A stretch of 64,000 nucleotides of DNA from Planctomycetota bacterium (GCA_018242605.1 JAFEBP010000004.1:349655-413654), one strand, 5' to 3'. Positions 50,616 through 59,474 are shown, counted from the stretch's first letter. The notes: generated by a model from the letters alone, not told the origin. A program made the numbers and translations.

Positions 50616-51152
50616 ATGAACGATTACCGGCACATGCCCCCGCCGCACCCCGCATCGATCCCGGTCGAGGCGCTGCTGGCGCAGTGCGAATGGGGGCGGA
50701 GCCGCAGCAGCGGGCCGGGGGGCCAGCACCGCAACAAGGTGGAGACGATGGTGTGGGTGTCGCACACGCCCTCGGGCGTGGAGGCGCAGGCGAGCGAGCG
50801 GCGGAGCGCGGAAGAGAACAAGAAGATGGCGATGATGCGGCTGCGGCTGGCGCTGGCGGTGCAGGTGCGTACGCCGGTGGCGAGCGGGGAGATCCGCAGC
50901 GAGCTGTGGCTGCGCCGGTGCCCGGACGCGGGCGGGGGGATCATCTCGTGCAACCCGCTGCATCCGGACTTCCCGGCGATCCTGGCCGAGGCGCTGGACG
51001 TGATCGACGCGGCGGGCGGGGACGTGAAGAAGGCCTCGCTGCGGCTGTGCTGCTCGATGAGCCAGCTGGTGAAACTGCTCAAGGATCATCCGCCCGCGCT
51101 GCAGCGGCTGAACCAGGAGCGCCAGTCGCGCGGGCTGAATCAACTCAAGTAG
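50616..51152 (+). CDS. GGQ-domain release-factor-like protein (class I RF domain)
   Basis: A 178-residue protein consisting of a single RF1-type peptidyl-tRNA hydrolysis domain: WGRSRSSGPGGQHRNKVET carries the GGQ that reaches the ribosomal peptidyl-transferase centre. This is the core seen in ArfB/YaeJ and PrfH. It lacks the codon-recognition domain of RF1/RF2. The C-terminal part is helical and moderately basic (KLLKDHPPALQRLNQERQSRG), less basic than the ArfB tail that enters the mRNA channel, so a stalled-ribosome rescue role is likely but not certain. ATG at 50616, two bases after the tsaD stop, is preferred to an overlapping GTG at 50592. It ends directly against the convergent mnmG gene with no gap. 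Confidence 0.88.
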   Translation: MNDYRHMPPPHPASIPVEALLAQCEWGRSRSSGPGGQHRNKVETMVWVSHTPSGVEAQASERRSAEENKKMAMMRLRLALAVQVRTPVASGEIRSELWLRRCPDAGGGIISCNPLHPDFPAILAEALDVIDAAGGDVKKASLRLCCSMSQLVKLLKDHPPALQRLNQERQSRGLNQLK

Positions 51153-53033
51153 TCAGCGGCCCTTGACGAGCACGGCCAGAAGCGTGAGATCGGCGGGGGT
51201 GATGCCTTCGAGACGCCCGGCCTGGCCGAAGGTGCGCGGCCGGAAGCGGTGCAGCGCCTGGCGGGCTTCGTTGCGCAGGTGCGGCAGGCCCATGTAGTCG
51301 ATGACTTCGGGGAGGCGGCGGTGCTCCATCTCGGCGTGGCGGCGGATCTCGGCGCGCTGGCGGACGATGTACGCCTCGTAGCGGCGGTCGGCGAGAGCGG
51401 TCATCCACGGGCCGCGGTCGAAGGGTTCGGCGGGGAGGGCTTCGCGGAGCTGCTCGAGTTCGAAGACGTCGCTGCGGATGGCTTTGGCGAGGGGCTCGTC
51501 GTGCCAGGTCGCGGAGTCGATCAGCGCGTGGAGCTGCTTCATGCGGTCGCGCTTGCGGGCGAGGGCATCGCGGCGGAGGGTGCCCAGGGTGCCAGTGAGC
51601 AGGCCGAGTTCATCGGCGATGGGCGTGAGGCGGTCGGGGGCGTTGTCGGCGCGGAGGAGGAGGCGGTGCTCGGCGCGGCTGGTGAACATGCGGTACGGCT
51701 CGACGGGGGTCTTGGTGACCAGATCGTCCATGAGCACGCCGATGTACGCGGCGTCGCGGCCGAAGATGTACTCGCCTTGACCGCGGGCAAATCGCGCGGC
51801 GTTGAGGCCGGCGACGAGGCCTTGTGCCGCGGCCTCTTCGTAGCCGCTGGTGCCGTTGATCTGGCCGGCGAGGAAGAGCCCGTCGACGAGCTTGGTCATG
51901 CCGCCGGCGGTGATCTGGTGAGGGCGGACCATGTCGTACTCGACGGCGTAGCCGTAGCGGTAGATCTGCGCGTTCTCGCAGCCGGGCATGGAACGCACGA
52001 TGCGGTCCTGCACATCGGGCGGGAGGCTGGTGGAGATGCCGTTGCAGTAGATCCAGTCGTCGCGGAGGCTCTCGGGCTCCAGGAAGACGCCGTGGGACTC
52101 GCGCTGAGCGAAACGGACGACCTTGTCCTCGATGCTCGGGCAGTAGCGCGGACCGACGCTCTCGATCTGGCCACTGTACATGGGCGCGCGGTGGAGGTTC
52201 TCGCGGATGAGGGCGTGGGCCCGCGCGTTGGTGCTGGTCTGGCGGCACTCAACCTGCGGGAGGACGGGGAAGGCCGCGATGGACGGCGCGAAGGCGCACG
52301 CGACGCCGACGCCGCTGAGTTCGCTGAAGGGCGCGGGGGCGGCGTCGCCGTGCTGGGGCGGGAGTTCTTCCCAGCGGATGGTGTCGCGGCGGAGGCGCGG
52401 GGGCGTGCCGGTCTTGAGTCGGCCGAGTTCAAAGCCGAGGTCGCGGAGCGCGGAGGAGATTCCGACGGCCGCGGCTTCGCCGAAGCGACCGCCCTGGGTC
52501 TTGGTCTCGCCGCAGCGCATGAGGGCGCGCATGAACGTGCCGGTGGTGAGAACGAGGGCGTCGGCCTCGATTCGGATGGCGCCGGCGGGCGCGGCGATGT
52601 CGGCGGCGTGCAGGCGGCGGCCGTTGACGATGAGGCGCTCGACGCTGCCGGCGATGACGGCGATTTCGGGGCGAGCGGCGATCATCGCCTGCACGGCCTG
52701 GGCGTAGGCGTGCTTGTCGCACTGGGCGCGGGGGCCGTGGACGGCGGGGCCCTTGCTGGTATTGAGGACGCGGAACTGGATGCCGGTGGCATCGGTGGCG
52801 AGGCCCATGAGTCCGCCCAGGGCATCGACCTCGCGGACGAGTTGACCCTTGGCGAGCCCGCCGATGGCGGGATTACAGGACATCACGCCGATCTTGGTGG
52901 GGTCGAGCGTGACGAGCGCGACGGTGGGCGCCTCGCCGGGCTGCACGGGCAGCAGGTTCGCGGCGGCCCACGCGGCTTCGACGCCTGCGTGGCCACCGCC
53001 CACGACCACCACCTTGAATCGCTGTGTGTGCAC
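51153..53033 (-). CDS. mnmG: tRNA uridine-34 carboxymethylaminomethyl synthesis protein MnmG (GidA)
   Basis: A 626-residue flavoprotein that, with MnmE, makes the cmnm5 modification at U34 of several tRNAs. The N-terminus is VVVVGGGHAGVEAA for FAD binding. Other family features are MSCNPAIGGLAKGQLV with the active-site Cys near residue 49, GTFMRA, GRLKTGTPPRL, YCPSIEDKV, EYDMVRP, FLAGQINGTSGYEEAAAQG, EPYRMFTSRAEHRLLLRADNA and the C-terminal FGQAGRLEGITPADL. The start is a GTG at 53033 and gives the normal family length; the longer frame upstream is Arg/Pro-rich. No strong ribosome binding site is visible. mnmG is often close to the replication origin, which matches the composition switch at 38.2 kb, about 13 kb away. 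MnmE is not in the window. Confidence 0.95.
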   Translation of the reverse strand: MHTQRFKVVVVGGGHAGVEAAWAAANLLPVQPGEAPTVALVTLDPTKIGVMSCNPAIGGLAKGQLVREVDALGGLMGLATDATGIQFRVLNTSKGPAVHGPRAQCDKHAYAQAVQAMIAARPEIAVIAGSVERLIVNGRRLHAADIAAPAGAIRIEADALVLTTGTFMRALMRCGETKTQGGRFGEAAAVGISSALRDLGFELGRLKTGTPPRLRRDTIRWEELPPQHGDAAPAPFSELSGVGVACAFAPSIAAFPVLPQVECRQTSTNARAHALIRENLHRAPMYSGQIESVGPRYCPSIEDKVVRFAQRESHGVFLEPESLRDDWIYCNGISTSLPPDVQDRIVRSMPGCENAQIYRYGYAVEYDMVRPHQITAGGMTKLVDGLFLAGQINGTSGYEEAAAQGLVAGLNAARFARGQGEYIFGRDAAYIGVLMDDLVTKTPVEPYRMFTSRAEHRLLLRADNAPDRLTPIADELGLLTGTLGTLRRDALARKRDRMKQLHALIDSATWHDEPLAKAIRSDVFELEQLREALPAEPFDRGPWMTALADRRYEAYIVRQRAEIRRHAEMEHRRLPEVIDYMGLPHLRNEARQALHRFRPRTFGQAGRLEGITPADLTLLAVLVKGR

Positions 53034-53344
53034 GGGGAATCGTATTCGCGAGAGTTCGAATGGCTCAGAAGCAGGTTGGCGATCGGAGGGACGTTGAGCG
53101 GGCGGCGCGGCGGGGGCAATCGCTCCGAATTGACGCAGGAGCGCGGGCTTGGCGATTGCTTTTGCGCAGCGGCGAGGAACTAACGAGAGACTCGCATCGG
53201 GGAAGTTTCCCCATGGATGCCTGCGTGCGTTGGCGGCATAATGAACTTGAACACGACGAAGCCGCGGGGAACGCCGGGCCGGATGCGGCGTTCGTCGTGG
53301 TGTCGTATTTGAGATCGAACGGCGCACTTTCCGGGAGAAATCAC

Positions 53345-54769
53345 ATGGCACGCCACAGACACTGCTCGACCTTGCTCCTTGCCGCCGCGGCGGCGTTCCA
53401 GGCGGCGCACGCCCAGGTGCTTCTGGAGGATCGGTGCGATACCGGGCTTTCGCCGGAATGGAAAACTGTAAAGGGGACCGCGTGGGTCCAGGATGGCTGG
53501 ATGTACCTGCAGGACCTTTCAACGCCGTATTTCACTCCTCGGGATGCGTTGACCGCCGTTCATGACGGGGACACATTCTGGACTGATTACGAGATGCGCG
53601 CGCGCGTGGAACCGATGCTGACGAACTCACCGGAGGTATGGAAGCGGGCGACGATCCTGCTGCGGACGGACAATCTCTCATACGCCGATTACGGGCCGGG
53701 GCTCAACGCCAACCTGTACGGCCTGACGTTCATCGAACCCGGCGACGGCGCTTCCCCGGGCATTACATTCGGCCGCCAGAACGGCCAGGTGTGGACTCCA
53801 CTGGCGGCGGTGCCGTCAGCGCCGGCGGGGGCGTTCGATCTGCTGGCGCGGGTGGTGGGCGATCGCATCACGGTGGAGGTCGACGGTACAACGGTGATGG
53901 ACGTGACCGATCCGCAACCGCTTGGGTTCGGCGGGGCGGGGGTGTTCACGATCTGGGAATCGCTGGCGCGATTCGACAACTTCCTGATCACGGTGCCCGC
54001 GCTGTTCGAGGATCATTTCTACAGCGGGCTCAAGCCCGACTGGCGCGTGATCAAGGGGAGCGCCTGGGAATCGGGCGGGCGGTTGTTCCTGCAGGACCAG
54101 ACCGAACCGGCGGAGGTGCCGCGGGACTCGGTGGTGGTCACGCACGACGGTGATGTTTCGTGGACGGATTATGAGATGCGGGTGAAAGTGATTCCGACCG
54201 TGACACCGATCATGGATCGTTGGGTGCGGGCGGCGCTGCTGCTGCGCACGAGCGGCACGACCTACGCGGACTACAACGTGGGCCCGGAGTTCGAAGGGTA
54301 TTTCGTCAGCTTCATCCTGCCGGGAGATCCGGGGCAGCCCCAACTCACGTTGTATCGGAAGATGCAAGGATCGCCGGGCGTGCTGCTCGCCGCGACGACA
54401 ACGGGAATCCCCGCCGGGGAGTTCAACGTCACGGCGCGGGTGATCGGCCCGCGGGTGACGGTGGACATCAATGGCGTGACCGCGCTGGATGTCTGGGACC
54501 CGGAGGGACCGACGCACGGCGGGGTCGGCCTGTTCAACATCTGGGAATCGCTGGGGCAGTACGACGACGTGATCGTGCTTCCGATCCCGCCGAACAACCC
54601 GTGCTACGCCGACTTCAATCAGGACGGGGGCATCGACGGAGCAGACGTTGAGGCGTTCTTCATTGCCTGGGAAGCGAGTGACGTGATCGCGGATGTGAAC
54701 CAGGACGGCGGCGTGGATGGTTCGGATGTCGAAACGTTCTTCGGCGCGTGGGAGGCCGGCGGCTGCTGA
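53345..54769 (+). CDS. Secreted double-beta-sandwich protein with terminal GC dockerin-like domain
   Basis: A 474-residue exported protein. Signal peptide: residues 1-23 (LLLAAAAAFQAAHAQ). It has two tandem homologous domains of about 190 residues, each opening with a line like LLEDRCDTGLSPEWKTVKG or FEDHFYSGLKPDWRVIKG, then HDGD-x-x-WTDYEMR, ATILLRT or AALLLRT, ADY and GVF-IWESL or GLFNIWESL at the close. This is a concanavalin-like/DUF1080-like sandwich fold, a glycan-binding or hydrolase-related scaffold; no catalytic residues can be assigned. The tail has two calcium loops (DFNQDGGIDGADV, DVNQDGGVDGSDV) with AFFIAWEA and TFFGAWEA and ends in GGC. ATG at 53345 follows GGGAG. It is divergent from mnmG and has no operon partner. 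Confidence 0.85.
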   Translation: MARHRHCSTLLLAAAAAFQAAHAQVLLEDRCDTGLSPEWKTVKGTAWVQDGWMYLQDLSTPYFTPRDALTAVHDGDTFWTDYEMRARVEPMLTNSPEVWKRATILLRTDNLSYADYGPGLNANLYGLTFIEPGDGASPGITFGRQNGQVWTPLAAVPSAPAGAFDLLARVVGDRITVEVDGTTVMDVTDPQPLGFGGAGVFTIWESLARFDNFLITVPALFEDHFYSGLKPDWRVIKGSAWESGGRLFLQDQTEPAEVPRDSVVVTHDGDVSWTDYEMRVKVIPTVTPIMDRWVRAALLLRTSGTTYADYNVGPEFEGYFVSFILPGDPGQPQLTLYRKMQGSPGVLLAATTTGIPAGEFNVTARVIGPRVTVDINGVTALDVWDPEGPTHGGVGLFNIWESLGQYDDVIVLPIPPNNPCYADFNQDGGIDGADVEAFFIAWEASDVIADVNQDGGVDGSDVETFFGAWEAGGC

Positions 54770-54775
54770 ACGAAA

Positions 54776-54809
54776 CTCCCGATTCCTTCGCGATGCGCGG
54801 TTTCGGGAG
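54776..54809. terminator. Long-loop dyad after the dockerin-type gene
   Basis: CTCCCGA (54776-54782) and TCGGGAG (54803-54809) form a perfect 7-bp stem with a 20-base loop just past the stop. There is no T-tract. It sits between two convergent genes. Confidence 0.3.
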
Positions 54810-55012
54810 GTAACGTAACGCCGGCGCTGGTTTGTTCCGGGCCCGAACTTCAAGGCGAACACGGGGCGTTGAGCCTCGCGTTCGCGTTTTGCGTCTGGGA
54901 CAAAGAGTGCGCGAAAGATGCAGGCTGCGTCGTTGTGGTTCGGAAGCGAAAGCGAAATGAGTAGGCCTCTGCACCGATGTCGAAGACGACATCCGTGGCA
55001 CGGGCATACATC

Positions 55013-56488
55013 TCAGTGGGCGTTGCGGTGGACGAAGCCGCGGAACAGCGTGAGCCAGAGGATCTTGAGATCGAAGCCCAGGCTCCAGTGGCGGATGTAG
55101 ACCAGGTCGTACTGGAGGCGCTTCTTGAGGGAGGTGTCGCCTCGCAGGCCGTTGACCTGCGCCCAGCCGGTGATGCCGGCCTTGACGTGCTGGCGGAGCA
55201 TGTAGCCGCGCCAGTCGTCGCGGAAGCGTTCGATGAGTTCGGGGCGTTCGGGGCGGGGGCCGACGAGGCTCATGTGGCCGAAGAAAACGTTGAACAACTG
55301 GGGGAGTTCGTCGAGGCTGGTCCGGCGGAGCCAGCGGCCGATGCTGGTGACGCGGGGGTCGTCGCGGCGGGTCCAGCGGGCGGGCTGGTTCTCGTCCTCG
55401 GCGTGGACCATGGTTCGGAACTTGTAGATGTCGAAGGTCTGGCCGCCGAGGCTGACGCGGCGCTGGCGGAAGATGACCGGGCCCTTGCCGCTCATGCGGA
55501 CGAGGAGCGCGATGAGGAGCATGAGGGGCGAGAAGACGGTGATCGCGATGAGCGAACCGGCGATATCGATGATGCGTTTGCCCATGCCGGGGAAGCCGTT
55601 CATCGGGCTTTCGCGCACGGACAGGATCGGCATGCCCTCCAGATCGCTCACGGCCATGCTCTGGGGCAGGTAGCGCGGGTGGACATCGGGGATCAGGCGG
55701 ACGTCAACGGCGTGGCGGTCGAGGCGGCGGACCAGTTCGCGCAGCAGTGTGGCTTTGGTGGCGGGGAGCGCGAGGTAGACGGCGTCGGGGCGCTGCTCTT
55801 CGAGGACGCGATCGAGATCGCGCAGGCCGCCGAGCACGGGGCGATCCACGCAGACGGCGTTGGGCTGTGCTTCCTCCTGGTGCGAGACGAAGAACGAAAC
55901 GTGCAGACCGGTCCAGGAGTTGCGGTCCAGGGTGCGGCAGGCGATGCGGCCGAGGCGGCCGGTGCCGATGATGGCGACGTGGCGGAGGTTCCAGCCGCGG
56001 CGGCGGATGGCGCGGAGCGCAAGCCGGAACGCCGCGCGGTAGAACGAGAGGAGCACGGGGAGCGAGAACGTCAGCACGCCGAGTTGGAGGCGGCCCGCGT
56101 CGATCTCACTATTACCGATGCGGATGGAGCGAGTGCCGGCCCAACCGCCGACGAGTTCGGGGCCCAGCGCCCAGAGGATAACGATGAGTGCGACGCTGGT
56201 GGCGATGGCGGCCTTCATCACCTGCACGGTTTCGGCGAGCAGGACCCGGTCTCGGCGGGGGCGGTAGAGACCGAAGCTCCAGAGCGCCATGAGCAGGATG
56301 GGCAGAGCGAGCAGAACGAGGGGTTCGCGCACCCAAGCCAAGAGGCCGGCGCGGGTTTGAAGAGTTGGAAATGATCCTTCGATAAGGACGCGGCGGGCCG
56401 CCCACGCGAAGTAACACGCGGCGGACGCGACAACACCATCGGCTGCGCATAAGAGGGAGACGAACAGTTGGTGTCTTTGCTTCAGCAC
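55013..56488 (-). CDS. Exopolysaccharide-initiating undecaprenyl-phosphate sugar transferase (WcaJ/PssY-like)
   Basis: A 491-residue polyisoprenyl-phosphate hexose-1-phosphate transferase. Four to five hydrophobic helices at the start (LFVSLLCAADGVVASAACYFAW, PLVLLALPILLMALWSFGLY, IATSVALIVILWALG and one more) lead to a CoA-binding-like Rossmann segment (VAIIGTGRLGRIACRTLDR). The C-terminal catalytic domain has KRIIDIAGSLIAITVFSPLMLLIALLV, PVIFRQRRVSLGGQTFDIYKFRTM, DELPQLFNVFFGHMSLVGPRPE, KAGITGWAQVNGLRG and the closing LWLTLFRGF. By family it places the first sugar phosphate on undecaprenyl phosphate. GTG at 56488 (VLKQRHQLF) is proposed as the start with AAAGG upstream; GTG at 56545 is another option. 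No other export genes are adjacent. Confidence 0.92.
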   Translation of the reverse strand: MLKQRHQLFVSLLCAADGVVASAACYFAWAARRVLIEGSFPTLQTRAGLLAWVREPLVLLALPILLMALWSFGLYRPRRDRVLLAETVQVMKAAIATSVALIVILWALGPELVGGWAGTRSIRIGNSEIDAGRLQLGVLTFSLPVLLSFYRAAFRLALRAIRRRGWNLRHVAIIGTGRLGRIACRTLDRNSWTGLHVSFFVSHQEEAQPNAVCVDRPVLGGLRDLDRVLEEQRPDAVYLALPATKATLLRELVRRLDRHAVDVRLIPDVHPRYLPQSMAVSDLEGMPILSVRESPMNGFPGMGKRIIDIAGSLIAITVFSPLMLLIALLVRMSGKGPVIFRQRRVSLGGQTFDIYKFRTMVHAEDENQPARWTRRDDPRVTSIGRWLRRTSLDELPQLFNVFFGHMSLVGPRPERPELIERFRDDWRGYMLRQHVKAGITGWAQVNGLRGDTSLKKRLQYDLVYIRHWSLGFDLKILWLTLFRGFVHRNAH

Positions 56489-56626
56489 GCTGTTCACACC
56501 TTTCGTCAGACTCGCGCTGTCATGGCGCGAACTGTCCAAACGCACGGTCAGCGCAGTTCATCCGCGACCATTATTAGCCGCGTACGGACCCGCCCGGACA
56601 CCAACCCCCACACGAGTTGGAACAAT

Positions 56627-57625
56627 TCACCAAGGCCTGCACGGCCCGCCGCGGGATGCAATATCCCGCAACACGGAGGCCTCAGTGGCGGAAAGAGTAG
56701 CGCCCGTCGGCGGCACGATCCTGACGACCACGAACAAATCCCCATCCTGACCTTTGTCACCTCGGAGGCCCTTGCCACGCAGGCGCAGTTTGCGACCGCT
56801 GGGAGTTCCCGGAGGAATGGTGACCTCGACCTGCGCGTCCAAAGTCGGCACGGGAACGGAGGCTCCGAGCGTGGCCTCGGCGATGGTGAGCGGGAGATCC
56901 AAGTAGAGGTCGAGGCCTTTGCCGGTGTGCTCGAACTCGCCGCGGCGGAAAAACTTGTGCGGCTGAACGCGGATCGTGAAGACGATGTCGCTGCCGCCGC
57001 GTGCGTCGGCGCGGACGCGCATCTGCGTGCCGGTCTCGATAGCACGGGGGATGGTGAGCTCGATGGTCCGTGCCGCGCCGCCCTCTGAGAGGCGCAGGGT
57101 CTGGGTGCCGCCGCGGGCGGCGGTGAGGAAATCGACATCGAGGTCGCGGTGGACGGGTTCGGGGGTGGCTTCCGCGGAGGTGCGCGGGCGGCGACCGCCG
57201 CGGCGCTTGGATTTGCTGTTGGTATCGCCGGGCCATTGGGCGCTCGCGCCGGCGCCGCCGAAGACGCTTTCAAAGACGGAGGCGAGATCGTCTGGATCGA
57301 AGCCTGGATCGCCGCGGGGTGCGCCGCCGACGTTGCTCCAGGAGTAGTGCGGGCCGCTGCCGCGAGAGCCGGCGCGCTGTGCGGCTTCCTGCGCTGAGCC
57401 GGTCTCGAAGGCTGCGGGGCCGAACTGGTCGTAGAGCGGGCGCTTCTTGTCGTCGCTCAATACGTCGTAGGCGTGCTGGATTTCGGTAAACTTCTTCTGT
57501 GCGTCGGGGGCCTTGTTGACGTCGGGGTGGTACTGGCGGACCAACTTCCGGTAGGCGGAGCGGATCTCGTCCGCGGTGGCCTTTTTTGTGATTCCAAGGA
57601 CCTCGTAGTAGTCACGGGAGGGCAT
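56627..57625 (-). CDS. DnaJ/CbpA-like co-chaperone without zinc domain
   Basis: A 332-residue J-domain protein. The J domain (about 1-70) starts DYYEVLGITKKATADEIRSAYRKL and has HPD at 33-35 for stimulating DnaK ATPase. A Gly/Ser-rich linker (about 75-155, with DPDDLASVFESVFGGAG) follows, then the two C-terminal beta-barrel substrate domains (DLDVDFLTAARGGTQTLRL, HKFFRRGEFEHTGKGLDLYLDLPLTIAEATLGASVPVPTLD, RLRGKGLRGDKGQDGDLFVVV). There is no CxxCxGxG zinc domain, so it is type B, like CbpA. ATG at 57625 gives the usual start. dnaK is not in the window. Its upstream neighbour on the same strand is the CpeT-FKBP gene, separated by 436 bases with a strong terminator. Confidence 0.9.
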   Translation of the reverse strand: MPSRDYYEVLGITKKATADEIRSAYRKLVRQYHPDVNKAPDAQKKFTEIQHAYDVLSDDKKRPLYDQFGPAAFETGSAQEAAQRAGSRGSGPHYSWSNVGGAPRGDPGFDPDDLASVFESVFGGAGASAQWPGDTNSKSKRRGGRRPRTSAEATPEPVHRDLDVDFLTAARGGTQTLRLSEGGAARTIELTIPRAIETGTQMRVRADARGGSDIVFTIRVQPHKFFRRGEFEHTGKGLDLYLDLPLTIAEATLGASVPVPTLDAQVEVTIPPGTPSGRKLRLRGKGLRGDKGQDGDLFVVVRIVPPTGATLSATEASVLRDIASRGGPCRPW

Positions 57626-58061
57626 GTGGAGGGATTGTACGCGAGGGGTGGGTTTTGGGGTGTCGGTGGGGAGAGTGGGTTGACGCCTCAGGCATCATGC
57701 AGCCAATCGGGAACCTCTGTAGAGTCGAGTATCCGGAGCACATTCGAACGTGGCGATGATTACGATCAGTCGTCGGACCGGTTTATCGCGTCGATTCCAC
57801 GCCCACTCCGGCGCAAAGCGACAGCCCGAAACCGGGGGAACATGCAGATCGGAAGCATGCGGTGTTTGGCGAGCGTCTCCGCGCAACTCGGCGCGTTGAA
57901 CGACCGCCGCGGAGCGGCGGCCGACCTAAGAAGCTCGCTCAAGTCGTCCAACTCAGACAGTCGTAGGTGAGCAAGGAGATGCGCCATGCGCATGAAAAAC
58001 GCCGGTCGGGAGGGGCCCGGCCGGCGTGTGATGTTGGAATCAGATGCTGCCGCGGATCAGA
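57626..58061. other. 436-base stretch with terminator, otherwise no gene
   Basis: It lies between the FKBP gene and the DnaJ-like gene on the minus strand. The right end holds the terminator at 57995-58028. Another GC-rich dyad (CCGCCGCGGAGCGGCGG, about 57902-57918) is seen in the middle. Frames here are Arg-rich and short; none is convincing. Confidence 0.5.
57995..58028 (-). terminator. Rho-independent terminator of the CpeT-FKBP gene
   Basis: On the minus strand an imperfect stem (ACGCCGGCCGGG against CCCGACCGGCGT, one mismatch pair) with a short loop is followed directly by TTTTT (57999-57995). It begins about 35 bases after the FKBP stop. This is the clearest intrinsic terminator in the window. 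Confidence 0.8.
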
Positions 58062-59357
58062 TTACTTGGGGGCGTTCTTGGCGGCTTCCTCGGCGGCCTT
58101 CTTGGCGGCGGCTTCGGCTTCGATCTTCTTCTGCTTCTCGGCCATCAGGCGGGCCATTTCGGCTTCCATCTTCTTCTGGACTTCCGGCGGCGGCTTGGCG
58201 GGGTTGGGATCGACGTGGATGTTGGGGTTGCCGGACTGGGTGCCGGCGGGGACCGGGGTCTCGGGCGCCGCGGCGGGAGCCGGGGCGATCTTGACGACGT
58301 CGATGTCGAAGTAGAGGGTCGCGTTGGCGGGGATCTTGCCGCGGGAACGGGGGCCGTAGGCCATGTTCGGCGGGATGACCAGGCGGCGCTTCATGCCGGC
58401 CTGGATCTTGGCCATGGAGCTGTTCCAACCGGCGATCATCGGGCCGCCGATGTTGTACGACCAAGTGGTGCCGCGCTCGTAGGAGGAGTCGAAGACTTCG
58501 CCGCTGTCGAGGTAGCCGGCGTAGTTGAGCGTGACTTCCTCGCCCGGCTTGCCGGGCTCGCCGGTCAGAGCGCCGGGGTAGTCGATGGCGTACACGTCAC
58601 CGTCGTACTTGGTGTACTTGACGCCGGCGTCGAACTTGGCCATGGCGTACTTCTGTCCGGCGGCGGGGCCCCAGACCTGCTTGCCGGCGGCGTCGAATCC
58701 GCGGTCGGCGATCTCGATCGTCTTGCCGTTGAAGGTGATCTCGCTGGTCATGTGCGTCGCGCCGCTGGCGGCGGTGGGGTACGCGGTGGCGGTCTTGCCG
58801 GTCCAGGTGCCGTCGGCGCCCTTGGTGGCTTCGATCTCCATCGTGGTCACGAGGTTGTCAAGGCTGTAGATCGGGAAGGCCTCGGGGGCGGCCCACAGAC
58901 CGGTGACGTTGGGCATCTCGCCACGGATGCGGCGGAACTCCATGGTCTGGATCAGGGTCTTGTCGCCGGCCTTGACGAAGTGCCAGAAGCACTGGCGGTA
59001 GGGCCGGTTGAGGCCGTCGGCGCGGGCCATTTCGACATACAGGATGTCGGTGAGGCCGGTGACGACGACGGGCGCGAGGCTGACGACGACATCGGCCGAG
59101 GCGCCGCCGATCTGGGCGGGAGTAGTGGTCTTCCAGGAGCCGGTCAAGGCATCACCCAGAGCCTTGAGGTCGGCGTTGGACCAGGCGGGCTGGGCCTTGG
59201 TGGAGGCGGCCTCGGCGGGCTTGATGTCGACCGTCTTGATTTCCATTTTGGGCTTCTCGCCAGGCTTGCCGTCCTGAGCGATGGCCAGGCCCGAGCACGC
59301 CATCAGCATGAGAGCCGCGGCGGAACGTTTGAGAGCGATTGTGGTCTTCATAGTCAT
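58062..59357 (-). CDS. Exported CpcT/CpeT-like domain fused to FKBP-type peptidyl-prolyl isomerase
   Basis: A 431-residue protein. Signal region: residues 1-28 with LMLMACSGLAIAQ; Cys21 could be a lipoprotein site, or cleavage is after AIA. Residues about 60-235 resemble the CpcT/CpeT family: LYVEMARADGLNRPYRQ, a WTGKTAT strand, then HMTSEITFNGKTIEIADRGF and GKQVWGPAAGQKYAMAKFD, the same order as the DRG and VWG signatures of those bilin-lyase relatives. Residues about 270-355 are an FKBP domain: EVTLNYAGYLDSGEVFDSS, GWNSSMAKIQAGMKRRLVIPP, AYGPRSRGKIPANATLYFDIDVV. The C-terminal 70 residues are Pro-rich then a charged Glu/Lys/Ala helix. The isomerase likely helps fold exported proteins; the role of the CpeT-like part in a non-phototroph is unknown. 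Confidence 0.85.
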   Translation of the reverse strand: MTMKTTIALKRSAAALMLMACSGLAIAQDGKPGEKPKMEIKTVDIKPAEAASTKAQPAWSNADLKALGDALTGSWKTTTPAQIGGASADVVVSLAPVVVTGLTDILYVEMARADGLNRPYRQCFWHFVKAGDKTLIQTMEFRRIRGEMPNVTGLWAAPEAFPIYSLDNLVTTMEIEATKGADGTWTGKTATAYPTAASGATHMTSEITFNGKTIEIADRGFDAAGKQVWGPAAGQKYAMAKFDAGVKYTKYDGDVYAIDYPGALTGEPGKPGEEVTLNYAGYLDSGEVFDSSYERGTTWSYNIGGPMIAGWNSSMAKIQAGMKRRLVIPPNMAYGPRSRGKIPANATLYFDIDVVKIAPAPAAAPETPVPAGTQSGNPNIHVDPNPAKPPPEVQKKMEAEMARLMAEKQKKIEAEAAAKKAAEEAAKNAPK

Positions 59358-59474
59358 CAGATTCCGAAGGGTTGACTGCCGGGCGGTTGGGGAGCAACGA
59401 CGCCGGTACTACTCCAAGGACGCGGATCAACGGATGCCGACACGAACGAACCCCAAACTGCGAGAGCCACCGGC

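Noticed and set aside
51153..53522. Longer MnmG with a 163-residue N-terminal extension
   Set aside because: The extension is Pro/Arg-rich and absent from the family; FAD-binding VVVVGGGHAG should be near the N-terminus.
57695..57993. Small minus-strand ORFs of 63 and 75 codons before the DnaJ-like gene
   Set aside because: They overlap each other and the FKBP terminator, have Arg/Ser-rich composition and lack start signals.
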